Source of the DNA: Drosophila miranda
Lineage: Eukaryota; Arthropoda; Insecta; Diptera; Drosophilidae
Length of the DNA stretch: 64,000 nucleotides
Assembly (NCBI RefSeq): GCF_003369915.1
Contig: NC_046675.1
Coordinates: 11,904,001 to 11,968,000 of the forward strand
Reading direction: 5' to 3'
Position 1 is the stretch's first letter; the number at the start of each line of letters is the position of its first letter. This document shows positions 1 through 10,300 of the stretch, piece by piece. A program made the translations under genes and the position numbers. The notes under the pieces were generated by a model. That model searched no databases. It was not told where the DNA came from and saw only the letters and a program-made list of their open reading frames with translations.

Positions 1-383
1 GCTAGAGCAACCAAACATTTTGTATCCACACTCTTGTTAGATTTCACTGTTACAAGTCTATTTCAAAATTTCGCCTCACCCCCTTCCGATCACACAAAGT
101 CCGAAAATCTGTGGCATCCACAATATTGAAGATACGAGAAAACTTAAAACGCCCAGTCATAAAGAATGATCATATCTACCAGATTGCCGAATCTAGATCA
201 GATCGGATCATTTGTATAGCCAAAAGCAACAAATCAATTTGCAATGGCTACGCAACGCCCGAAGTTTTCTGTCTCTCCCGCAAGCACTCTTTGTCACTCA
301 ATGTAGCCATACTGACTATCTATCGGGTATAAATGCAGAGTTGCGGTCGCAGCAGCAACTCCCAATGTTCCCCCTCGTTCTAT
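1..383 (+). repeat. Degenerate DINE-1/SGM-like repeat, copy 1
   Basis: This stretch aligns by eye, with gaps, to the reverse complement of 4408-4735. Shared blocks in the same order include the start (GCTAGAGCAACCAAA), a CACAAT-TTGAAGATACGAGA block, AACAAATCAAT followed by GCTACGC or GACTACGC, AGCCATACTG, the CGGGTATAA block and a GCTGCGAC/GGTCGCAG block. Two diverged copies in opposite orientation, with a CTAG-containing end and a TATCGGGTATA motif, resemble the abundant Helitron-derived DINE-1/INE-1 and SGM elements of Drosophila. The family name is an inference; the homology of the two copies is directly visible. The right boundary is approximate. Confidence 0.6.
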
Positions 384-1420
384 ATAGCGGCGTTGGCCGT
401 CTTCTTATTCTTTTTTTAGAGCCTTGGTGAGATTTCGTGTATCTTCTTTTGGGCGTCCCTTGTGGTATTGGGATTTTTGCTGCTGTAAATAGTACAGATT
501 CCAGCCCATTAGCAGTTTTCCTTCGATGTTGCTCTGCGGGGTGAGCTCAATGTGGGAACTAACTTATTTCTTGTATTTAAGTCGGTTAGTTCTGTTCGTT
601 TTCAGCATGCAGAAGCCATTGAATATTTGTAATGTTGAGTTGAGAGTTGCTGAATCGGTGTATTTCGATTTTACATGAGAAATACGTCAATTGATCTGTG
701 CAGTTACAAATTCGTTTGGTGTATTGTTAGAGCATGGCGTTGTTACTCGTCGGATACGGCGTTTTAATTCCTTGTGAACTGGACAGCCTTTACAGTCTTC
801 CCAAGCTACGCAGACTGATCCCGATCGTAGCATACGAAATTTGTGCATTGCACTGGACCATTGCATTTATGCAGTTTTTCTAAAGTGATTCTGCGAAAAA
901 ATAGGAGCTGCAGCTTATAAATTTGGGTGGACTTCGTTTTTCTTTGAAGGTAATCAAAACGAACAAGCTAATGCGCGGAGCACTAGCTTCTAATAGCTCT
1001 TAAGATATTTAATATATTTTTATCATCTCTTCTATTGGCGTCTACAAAAAGATAAATTTAGATAGAAGGTGACACCGTCTTCATATCTAATCTCTTTCGA
1101 GGACCATCCGTCTGTCAGTATGCATGCAAAAGTGCATTACCATTTGTCTCTCTGAGAGCCGAGAGAGCGTGTTAATAATGTGGGTGATCCGACGTCACCA
1201 TAAGCTTTGGTTGCGTTTGAAAGTTGAGACCAGACCACCGCACCGCGGAGTAATTCGTGAAACCAGTATAAATTATAGCCAAGAAACGACGTATGTAAAT
1301 ATTTCCTGGAGCGCATTCGAAACAAGTTCGATCACTATTAGAAAGTACATATATTTTTATGATCTACTACATACTATGCATAGTTACTGCCATTAATAAC
1401 TAATTACCACTACATATAAT
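384..1420. other. Non-coding interval downstream of the zinc-ribbon gene A
   Basis: No open reading frame here looks like a gene. The sequence is AT-rich and unstructured. Its right end, next to the stop of the first paralogue, must hold that gene's 3' UTR on the minus strand, but no clear AATAAA on that strand was found close to the stop. Confidence 0.5.
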
Positions 1421-4244
1421 CTACTGAATCTTTGCCTCATTTCGCATTTTTGTTAGTACTCTTCGGGCTAGTCCACGCCAGGCAGTGCCACTAAATCGAG
1501 TGTTGTTATCCGCGTTGCGACCACTGCCAAGGCGCATGGGAGCGCCTGGACTTGGGCCCCAGATTCTCGGACTACGACGGGATGGAGGTTCGCCGTGCTG
1601 CCCCCCGCCCATGTAGCCGAAGACGCCGTCCTCGAAGACGGTTTCCCCTTTGTCGCCAAAGGCAGTGCCCATGTAACGATCGCCCACGCCGCAGTCGAAG
1701 GAGCGCCTGTAGGGATTTTGCTTCATTGGATACTTTGGCAGCGGCGGCTCTCGGTCCTTTTTGCTGGTCTGTGTGCCTCGGTTTCCGCTGTGAGCTTTGG
1801 GTCGCCTCTGCGGCTGCTCGGTGCCTGCGGGAGGCGTGACATCGAAGTCGAACTCCATGGCGCTCTCGCTGGTGTCCGTCAGGACCAGATGGTCGGCACA
1901 GGGGGCTATGCAGTGGCGCTGGCACTCCTTGTCCAGGGCGGAAGCCAGCTGCTTCTTCTCTATGGTGTTGCGGCAGGTGCACATCATCAGCGTTTGGTGG
2001 CAGGTGCACTTTCTGAAGCCCTTTTCCTTGAGAATCCGTTTGATCTTCCGCAGCGCCACGGCCAGCTCACTCTTAACCACCCGGAAGATGATGGGCTTCT
2101 GCCGCATCCCGAGCGTGCCCAACGACCGGAGGGTGATAAAGATCTCCCCGTTCTTCTTGCAAACTTTGAGCACCGGTTGCTGTAGCTCCTTGGCCACTTC
2201 CTCGGCCTCAGCATCCTTGCACTTCTTAAAGGCCGACTCTCGTCTGTCTAGGAGAAAAAACTTCATCAGCTTTACGATGGGCCGCCGTACGGCGCCGGGT
2301 CGCCAGCCCATTTTGCGTGCTTCATAGCTGTTGCTCCATGCCCAGCCGTGGTCTCTGGATACTGCTCCTTGCTGGCGAACGCAGTACTTGTGGCGGCCGG
2401 TCACGGTGCGGGTGTTGAAGGGGCGCTTGGGGCCTGGGCTGAAGAGAGACTGCTTCATAGTCTGTGCCTGGAGTTTATCCTTGCGGATATTCTTGTCATC
2501 ATCTTTGCCTGGCGTCTTCGGCTCCATGGTTTTCTTCACTTCGCAGTACTCATCGAACTCGTATATCTTTTTATTGTCCTTGATGTCGTAGAGGTCGCGT
2601 AGCTCAGAGAAAACCTTGGCCAGAGAGGGTCGGCAGTGTTCGTTACTCGACTTGTTAACGACGCAAAAGTCTTCGGGCGGCTGCGGCTCCACCTTGGGAC
2701 ACTTTGCCTGGAGTTGGTTCGGCTGGAAGATGTCTGCGCATAGTTTCCGGATGCGACAGTGGGCGCAGAGCTTCCCGAATTTGCAGGTGCAGCGGCAGGG
2801 AGGACACTCGTCAGTGCCACCTGCATCGTTGTGCTTGTCCTTGATTGCCTTTTCGCAAGGATCCACGCAGTAATCGTCGATCGTGGCCGGTGGCTTGCCG
2901 AGGAACTCGAGCAGTATCTGGTCGGCCGTCAGTTTCTCCTCCTTGTGCCGGTCCTCTACAACGGGCATCGGCTTGATGCCACACTTTGGGCAGGAAGCAA
3001 ATTTTGGCATCCAGGACATGTTGGTCAGGCACACGGGACAGAAACGGATGGGCTTGATGTCCGGCTTCTTTCCGTCGCAGTCTGCAATGGGCATTGGTAT
3101 ACGGTTCTGATCGCAAAAGTCGGGCTGCTGTTCCTGACGAGTCGGCAGATACGAAAAGCAGGGCAGATGGGGCTCTCCTGGCATTTTCAGATCCACGGGC
3201 ATGTGTGTGTCACGACAGGGACTCATATCAAACTCATCCGGGTTCCGACAAGGCAGCTTTGGTGGTGGCGCGCAGCCCGTGGATCTGGTTATGGAGTCTA
3301 TTAGCTGCTCATACTCCACGGCCATTTTCTGCAAAGGTTTAAAAGATAGGATTATCAATGGGAACTCTGATCTTACCTCGCACCCACCTTCAGTTCACAG
3401 CAAGCCGGAATTCCAGATGGTTTGTCCGTCGTCATTTTATTGGGATTAAAGGTGCCGGCCTTCTGACTGTGATATCGCTGCAGATCCAGGCGCAGACGCT
3501 CATCACCCGGCTCTGAATCCATGGCATCTAGGCAGGGATCGCAAGGACTGGGACAGTGCTGGGATTCGCCCATAACGAACATTATGTCCTGCGGATTGAT
3601 GCTTTTGTCCATGTTCCGCTGGCATTCGCTCTCCGCCACCCTGCGGATATTTTGAAGAAGCAATTTATTAGGTCTGGATTACTATGGGGGAAAGGACTCT
3701 TTACGTACTTCGGCTGCTCATTGCAGCGGATGACAAGGCGGCAGAGGACCTCCAGCTTACCAGCCGGCTCTCCCCCTTTAGACAAAACGCACGTGTCCAC
3801 ATGGATGATGTCGCTCATCTCTCGTTCGATGCGCTCTGTGACCATGGTAGGGAAGGATGTCTGTCCGCTGCCCACAGCGCGATTCTTGTACTTTACCACG
3901 AATGTCATGCCGCATTCATCGAGAGTTTTGCGTAAGGCATTGGGCTCCGTCTGGAACTCCGCGCCGCTGCCCGGCTTGAACTCGTTGACATTGATCCGGC
4001 TCGAGGTGAGGGTCAAAGGCATGCGGTTAAAGTTCACATCGATCGCCAGCCCCTTGGGATCGGTGATTTCTACGCCCTGTGCCTCCAGATTGGTCACCAC
4101 GACGTCAAAAATAAATGTCGGTGGTGGCTCCTTCATCGTGGGCCTTGGTTTCTCAACTGGCGCGGCCTCAGCCGGTGGCTCGCGCGCAGGTACCAACGTA
4201 TTTGAGCGGGACTTGGATTTTCTTTTCTGCTTCTTCTTTGCCAT
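1421..4244 (-). CDS. Cysteine-rich zinc-ribbon-like protein, paralogue A (898 aa)
   Basis: Proposed CDS: complement(join(1421..3328,3388..3640,3709..4244)). Introns of 68 bp (donor GTACGT, acceptor CCGCAG) and 59 bp (donor GTGGGT, acceptor TTGCAG) keep the frame across both joins. The start is the ATG at 4244, followed by a Lys-rich tail and a region (about residues 40-180) rich in beta-type sequence that is shared with paralogue B. A C-x2-C-x12-C-x2-C zinc ribbon lies at about residues 360-379 within IKPIRFCPVC. A dense Cys cluster follows at about 438-460 and a CTCHQTLMMCTC motif at about 704-715. The C-terminal ~145 residues almost match paralogue B. The function is unknown. The layout recalls uncharacterised Drosophila DUF4776/DUF4788-type proteins, a weak inference from memory. 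The second donor (GTGGGT) is not ideal, but the stronger GTAAGA 11 bp downstream would break the frame. Several ORFs on the opposite strand are shadows caused by high GC. Confidence 0.85.
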
Positions 4245-4407
4245 GGTGATTTAAATTTTACTTAAAAATTTAAATTGATTTCAAATTTGTACTTCATAAT
4301 TTGTTAAAAGACTATTTGTATAATGTGTTCAAAGACTATTTGTAAAATTTGGTAAGTTGTAGTTGGACTACTTCGATGATTCGAATGGGCATCAACTTTT
4401 ATGATTA
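4245..4407. other. Spacer 5' of gene A
   Basis: AT-rich spacer upstream of the gene A start, probably containing its short 5' UTR and promoter on the minus strand. No TATA box can be assigned with confidence. Confidence 0.4.
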
Positions 4408-4735
4408 ACAAAACGAGAGGGTGTGGGTCGCAGCTACGGCGAGACTCTACGTATGTATGTATATATATGTATCGGGTATAATCCCGTTACGGCAGTATGG
4501 CTCTCCTTCGCCAGAAGGCGCACACATTCATGAAAAAGGGTGTGTGAGAGCGAGAGATAGAAAATGAGTAGGTGCATGGACGGCGAGCGTAGTCACTTCA
4601 GATTGATTTGTTCTTTCTGGCTATAATAATAATCCGACAGCTAAGTTATCTCGTATCTTCAAAATTGTGGAGGGCGCCCTTGAACAGTGCGATATCACAG
4701 GAGTCTAGATACAACATTTGGTTGCTCTAGCTCCA
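4408..4735 (-). repeat. Degenerate DINE-1/SGM-like repeat, copy 2 (inverted relative to copy 1)
   Basis: The reverse complement aligns with 1-383. It includes a short perfect hairpin at 4505-4518 (CCTTC, four-base loop, GAAGG) and the sequence ATCGGGTATAATCCCGTTAC. Hairpins near the 3' end are typical of Helitron-derived repeats. With copy 1 it brackets gene A. Family assignment is inferred. Confidence 0.6.
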
Positions 4736-4826
4736 TCCAGTTTCCGCACAAATCTATTACACCCCTACACACTTTTTGAACATCGGAAATAAAAAAACTT
4801 GTTGCTTATTCATCTAGATTTCACTG

Positions 4827-4832
4827 TTTATT
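4827..4832 (-). other. Polyadenylation signal overlapping the stop codon of gene B
   Basis: The minus strand reads AAATAAAC here, so AATAAA contains the TAA stop of paralogue B (4828-4830). If it is used, the 3' UTR would be only some 15-30 nt. Gene A has no counterpart, because the similarity of the two genes ends just before this point. Confidence 0.55.
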
Positions 4833-7326
4833 TTATATTCTTTGCCCCATTTCGCATTTTTGTTAGTACTCTTCGGGCTAGTCCACGCCAGGCAGTGCCA
4901 CTAAATCGAGTGTTGTTATCCGCGTTGCGACAACTGCCAAGGAGCATGGGAGCGCCTGGACTTGTGCCCCAGATTCTCGGACTCCGACGAGAAGGAGGTT
5001 CGCCGTGCTGGCCCCCGCCCATGTAGCCGAAGACGCCGTCCTCGAAGACGGTTTCCCCATTGTCGCCAAAGGCAGTGCCCATGTAACGATCGCCCACGCC
5101 GCAGTCGAAGGAGCGCCAGTAGGGGTTTTGCTGGATTGGATAGAGTGGGGAAGGCGGCTCTCGGTCCTTTTTGCTGGTCTGTGTGCCTCGGTTTCCGCTG
5201 CGAGCTTTGGGTAGCCTGTACGGCTGCTTGGTGCCTGCGGGAGGCGTGACATCGAAGTCGAACTCCATCTCGCTGTCGGTGGTGTCCGTGAGGACCAGGT
5301 GGTCGGCACAGGGGGCTATTACGCGGCGCCGGCACTCCTTGTAGATGGCTCGTTCTAGGAGTCGCTTCTCCCGCGGACTTCGACATGTGCACATCATCAG
5401 CGTCTGGTGGCAGGTGCACTTGACGAAGCCCTTGGCCTTGAGGCTGCGCTTGAGATCACTCAGAGCTAGGGCCAGCTCGCTCTTGACTATCTTGAAGGTG
5501 ATAGGATGCTGCTCCATTCCCAAGGTGTTGAGCGGGCGCAGGGTCACGAAGATCTCGTGGTTTCGCTTGCACACGTTGAGCACGGACTGGGTTTGTTTCT
5601 CCATCTCCTTGTTCTTCTCCTCTAGCTCCTGGCAGACGCTGAACACGCTCCGCTGCGCCTCTTGATCCAGGAAGAACTTCATCACTCTGCTGGTGGACCG
5701 CGCAATAACACCGGGACGCCAGCCATACTTGCGAGCCTCATCGGTGTTCATCCAGCCCCAGCCGTGCCGCCGGGGGACGGCTCTATCGCTGGACAGACAC
5801 GTTTTGTGGCCTGTCTTTTTTGGAGCCCCCCTGGCACCCAGAGAGAGGGCCTCCTGCCCATCCTGCCCTTGCTCTGACCGTCTATTGGAGGGCACTATCA
5901 GCTGGGACTGAGTGCAGCGCGCTTGCAGCTCAGTGGCCTTCCGCGAGTCGTTGATCTGATAGAGATTGATGAGTTCGGAGAAGACACGGGTGAGGTACGG
6001 ACGACAGTTCTCCGGTGGATTGGTGATCACGCAGAAGTCCTCACCCGTCTGCGGCTTAGGGCACTCCTTGGCCTTGGACAATGCGCTTTCACGTGTCTGG
6101 AATACGTCCTCGCAGAGCTTTCGTATGCGGCAGCGGACGCACATTTTTTCGCTTGTGCAGGTGCAGCGACAGGGCTTGCATCCGTCATCGTCCGTCTCCT
6201 GCACTTTCTTATCGCAGGGATCCTTGCAGAAGTCCTCGTCTTCTGACAAAGTGTTTCGCTTTCGCAGCTGCTCCGCAATGATCATATCCGCTGTCAGCTC
6301 CCCTGTGTGCCGCTTCTCCGTCACAGGCATGGGCTTCGTGCCGCAGTTGGGGCATGCGGCGAACTTGGGCAGCCAGGACATGGCGTGTAGACAAACGGGG
6401 CAGAATCGGATAGGCTTGATGCCAAACTCTTCCGTATCGCCCATTGGCACGGGTATCATGCGTTTTTTTTGCCGATCGAAGGGCACCCGGCAGGGTGAAT
6501 CCTCTTTGACTGGACGCACTATACAGGGCGATGGCTTCAGGTCTTTGACACTATCGGCCACCGACTGAATGATTCCCGCATACTTGTCTGTAAGCTGGCG
6601 CAGGTGTCCAAGACAGGGCTTCTCCTGCGGTTCGGGTTCATCATAGTCGATCCTCGAGTTCCGGCTTCGGTAACGCGAGAGATCCCATTGGAGCTGCTCA
6701 TCGCCCGGCTCGGCCTCCAGGTGGTCGTCGCATGGATCCGAGGGAATCTCACACGGTTCGGCGGACCCCACCATGAACATGATATCCTGCTGGTTGATGG
6801 TTGGACCCAGATTGACACAGGTGGGACGTCTCTTGCTGCCTGTGTCGGGTCTAGGGAATGAAATTGAGCTGAATATCCTTTGAGCCCTTCTCTCCAATAC
6901 TTACTCAATGGGTGGATCCTCGCATTTGATGGTGAGGCGCAGCATGATTTCCAGGACGCCGATGATTTCATTATTGCGTAGCAGGCTGCAGGAGCCGCCG
7001 TACATCAAGTCGCTCATGGGGTTGTCGATGCGGTCGGTGAAGTCATCGGGGAACTGCACCGTGCCAGTGCCCAGAGTCCTGCCAGCAAGGCGCACGGTGA
7101 TGGGCAGCCCATTGGCCGCCAGAGTCTGCCGCAACGATTTGGGGGTGTCTATGAAGTCGGTCTGACTTCCGGCCGGGAACTCACGGACGTTGATGCAGCT
7201 GGAGGTGAGGGTAAGGGGCACCTTGCCAAAGTGCATGGACACCTGAAGATGCTTGGGTTCGCTGATGTTGTCATGGGGCAGCTCCAAATGGCTGACGACT
7301 ATGTCGCACAGGAAGTTGACTGCCAT
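4828..7326 (-). CDS. Cysteine-rich zinc-ribbon-like protein, paralogue B (814 aa)
   Basis: Proposed CDS: complement(join(4828..6850,6905..7326)). One 54-bp intron (donor GTAAGT, acceptor CCCTAG) sits at the same place and phase as intron 1 of paralogue A. The preferred start is the ATG at 7326 (MAVNFLCDIV); the frame is open upstream to 7416, but that extension has no match in A. Residues about 1-140 match the N-terminal domain of A, sharing the motif PLTLTSS-INV-EF. The zinc ribbon C-x2-C-x12-C-x2-C is at about residues 291-310, followed by the Cys cluster and the CTCHQTLMMCTC motif. A's second intron is absent here and the region is continuous coding sequence. The last ~145 residues are nearly identical to A, while the rest is only moderately similar. 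The function is unknown; multiple CxC and CxxC pairs suggest metal binding. Confidence 0.87.
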
Positions 7327-10300
7327 GGCTGCTGTCGTATGTAACTCAATTGAAAATTTCGTCGGCGAATTAAAAATATTTGAACTAGAAAAGTAAGTGG
7401 AAAGCTTTTCCCTCAATTTTAATGCATTCCTTAAATATGTCTAAGAGTAAAAATGTAAAACATAATGAAAAGAAAATAATCTGAAATGTTTTGAATGACT
7501 TTAATGTCGAAGATTCAAACCCAAGTGCCTGTCATCCTGTGGGAAACCCAAATCGAAAGCTTCATTACCACCGCTGACCTTCGGTGACCTCTTGCTCTCT
7601 GGCCCCACAGGACACTGCAGAGTGTAGAGGGTGTCTGGCTCTTGGCCAAGGCGAAAAAAATGTTATTCTAATTACTTGGAGCAGACCCTTCACGGACACT
7701 CTTAAGCCTGTTGCACCGGAGAGGGCATTAACCTAAGCCCTTGGCTAGGGGCTACCTTTACTCCCTTAGTTTCACCCCTATGTTGAACCTTTAGAAATTT
7801 ATTACCTCGGGTTACCACTGCACTGGGCGAAAATGTGTTCGGAAACTAAGAAAACATATCTTACTCTCTTACAATATCCCCGAAGTGTTGCCTCAGTGTA
7901 CTGGTTTCGAAAGCGGCTAAGCACGCAAGGCATGCCACTGCCACGCCCACTAAAGTGTGCCACAATTTATCATATCAGCCCGCCTCACATGCTTATCTAA
8001 ATTAAGTTCAATTTTAATTAAATTTCGCGCATTAAGTCGACGCCTATCGGTTCTCTGGCAGCCTGCCACTCTCCACTCCCGTCTCCCCTCATCAAAGTAT
8101 TCAAATTTGCAAAGGGGCTGGAGCTGGTGTTGATAGGAGGGAGGTGTTGCAGAGGAAACATTGGAAAATTTCCCCAAAAATGCTGAACCACAAAACGAAA
8201 ACGATTTTTGAGGGAGGAGAGGAGAGCAGAACAGAATAGACTCCCCGACTAACTAAGCCGATTTAATTGGATACAAATTAGTGCAGCCAAGTGGGTGGGT
8301 GTCCACGGGGGCTGCCCGATTAGGGGGAGGATGGTGGCTCGAGGGGATGGTGACCAAACAATATCAAATTGGTTCCATGGGCACATTTCGTTTCTATGTA
8401 TATGTTTGGTTTGTCGAGTGTTTGGCCGGTTTCTGCTGGCCAAGTGGAAACCACTCATGCATAAATTATCCAAAACTAGTTGGGACCTAACGATACTCTA
8501 ACCGAAGGAAGAGAGCGTCCATGGAGAGTGGATGATCCACTATACACTACCAGCACCAAGCTTTAGTATCCTACATGTTAGAAATCCTTTAAGCGATTGG
8601 TTGGCTTGAAACTAAGAGTTCTTTACTATTGCTTGGGTTGTTATCTGTCTCTTAAATCACTCACATCACATTACGGAGTGCCTAGATAGGCATATTCGAG
8701 TTCATAGTCTTTTAATCGGTATATTCTAACCATATCAATTTAAAATGGTGGAACATTTGTAAGGGTATACACCCTTTTGTGCCAGAAAATATCCTCCTTT
8801 GATTGCAGCAAAATTTTAGTCCGACTTTGCATAAATGTGTTCGCCCACAAAACGTGTGAAAATGGCAACGGGAGAGTGCTGGCCAACATTTTCGTGCGGC
8901 ACAATTGGCTTTCCTCTGGTCCAAAATCGTTGCATTAATGGCTTGTTAATTAGTTGGCCATTTTGTCATGTAAAGCAATTGCAAAACAATTTTCGACATT
9001 GTCATGGTTTCGATCGAGTATCAATAGAGTGGTCCCCAGTATTCCCCATGGAAATTGTCTCTGGTCAGACTTTGAAGACTGAATGTCCATCGAGTGGTGG
9101 ACCAAATTGCTGATGTGTCTAATATCCAGCCTTGGATTGCATAACTGATTTGCTGAATCACTTTTGAGTGAGTTTTCCAATGCACTTTGTCCCCATTCAT
9201 TTGCATATTTGTGCCACAAATTCCACATCTTCATTCGGGCAGCAATTTAATTGCTTTGCCAAATTAATGTCTGGACTCAAAACAAATGCCAAGCACTTTG
9301 CTAAGCCAAAAAACCAAACCAATTAGAATTTCTTACAGACACAAAGCTCTCTCTAACTCCTCTAACTCTCTTTTTGTCTTTCTGTGTGTGTGAATGGGAC
9401 AGTGTGATATGGCCCGAAGCATGTTGGCCATAAGTAGAGCTTAATGAATCCTTTTGGATAAACAATAAAACAGTTGCAAGCTCGCCAAACTTATTCCAAT
9501 TCTCTTTCGGCCATGGCCCTGACAGTGGCAGAGGGGTCACAACCACATACCATTCCCACAAGTAATCGTAATTGGTAAGAGGGAGAGTGCGAGTGTGCAC
9601 ATCGAAATGCTTTTTTGGGCGCTTTTGTTCGGTTTTCGCACGTTACGTATACGCCACAAGTACAAGGCACATGGCGCATGGCACCTCTTCGCTCCTCTTC
9701 GCCTTCTGCTCTTTTGTGTGGCGGTGCCTGTGGCTGCATCTAACCCACTGAATCTGTCTAAGAGCATTGCTGATGTGGCTGCCTCTGCTGCTTCTCCTGC
9801 TGGTAGACAAATGAGCACTGCCATTAAATGCGTTTGAAATATGCTGGCAAATCCCTCACAGCTGCAGCTGGAATTGGAGGTTGGAATTCTGCTATCCAAT
9901 AAATCTGCGAATGCTGAAAATGGAAGTGAGATGGTTCTGGTCTTTGAGAGACTGAGAACTTGCTCGTTCTATCCAAAGTGTTACATCATGGCGGATGGTA
10001 GGCTTTCTAAGCCAAAGCAACGCCTGCTCTGTTCTTTTTCCGCTGCAGATTTTCCGGCTCCCAGAACTTTAAGCTGCATTTCGCCCAATATTGATTTTCT
10101 TTAAGGTATCGCTTCCATCTCTTCTGAAATTATATCCATTCAGGACTTACTTGGGCTAATACTCGTACCTTTTTGGCTGTCAAGCTTCGCTTTGCCTGAT
10201 TAGAATTTGACTTCAATTTTGGTATTTTTCTGCCTTTTGCAGATAAGCAAAAGGTTGGGATTTTTATGACAATTTTTGCTCATTTTAATGGCCTAGCTTG

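Noticed and set aside
1552-3304. Plus-strand ORFs of 95-196 codons opposite the zinc-ribbon gene
   Set aside because: They mirror GC-rich codons of the minus-strand gene, lack splice-compatible partners, and correspond to equally open frames in its paralogue.
9491-9899. Overlapping ORFs near 9.5-9.9 kb, some with a signal-peptide-like start
   Set aside because: Several frames are open on both strands and no conserved motif is seen; chance.
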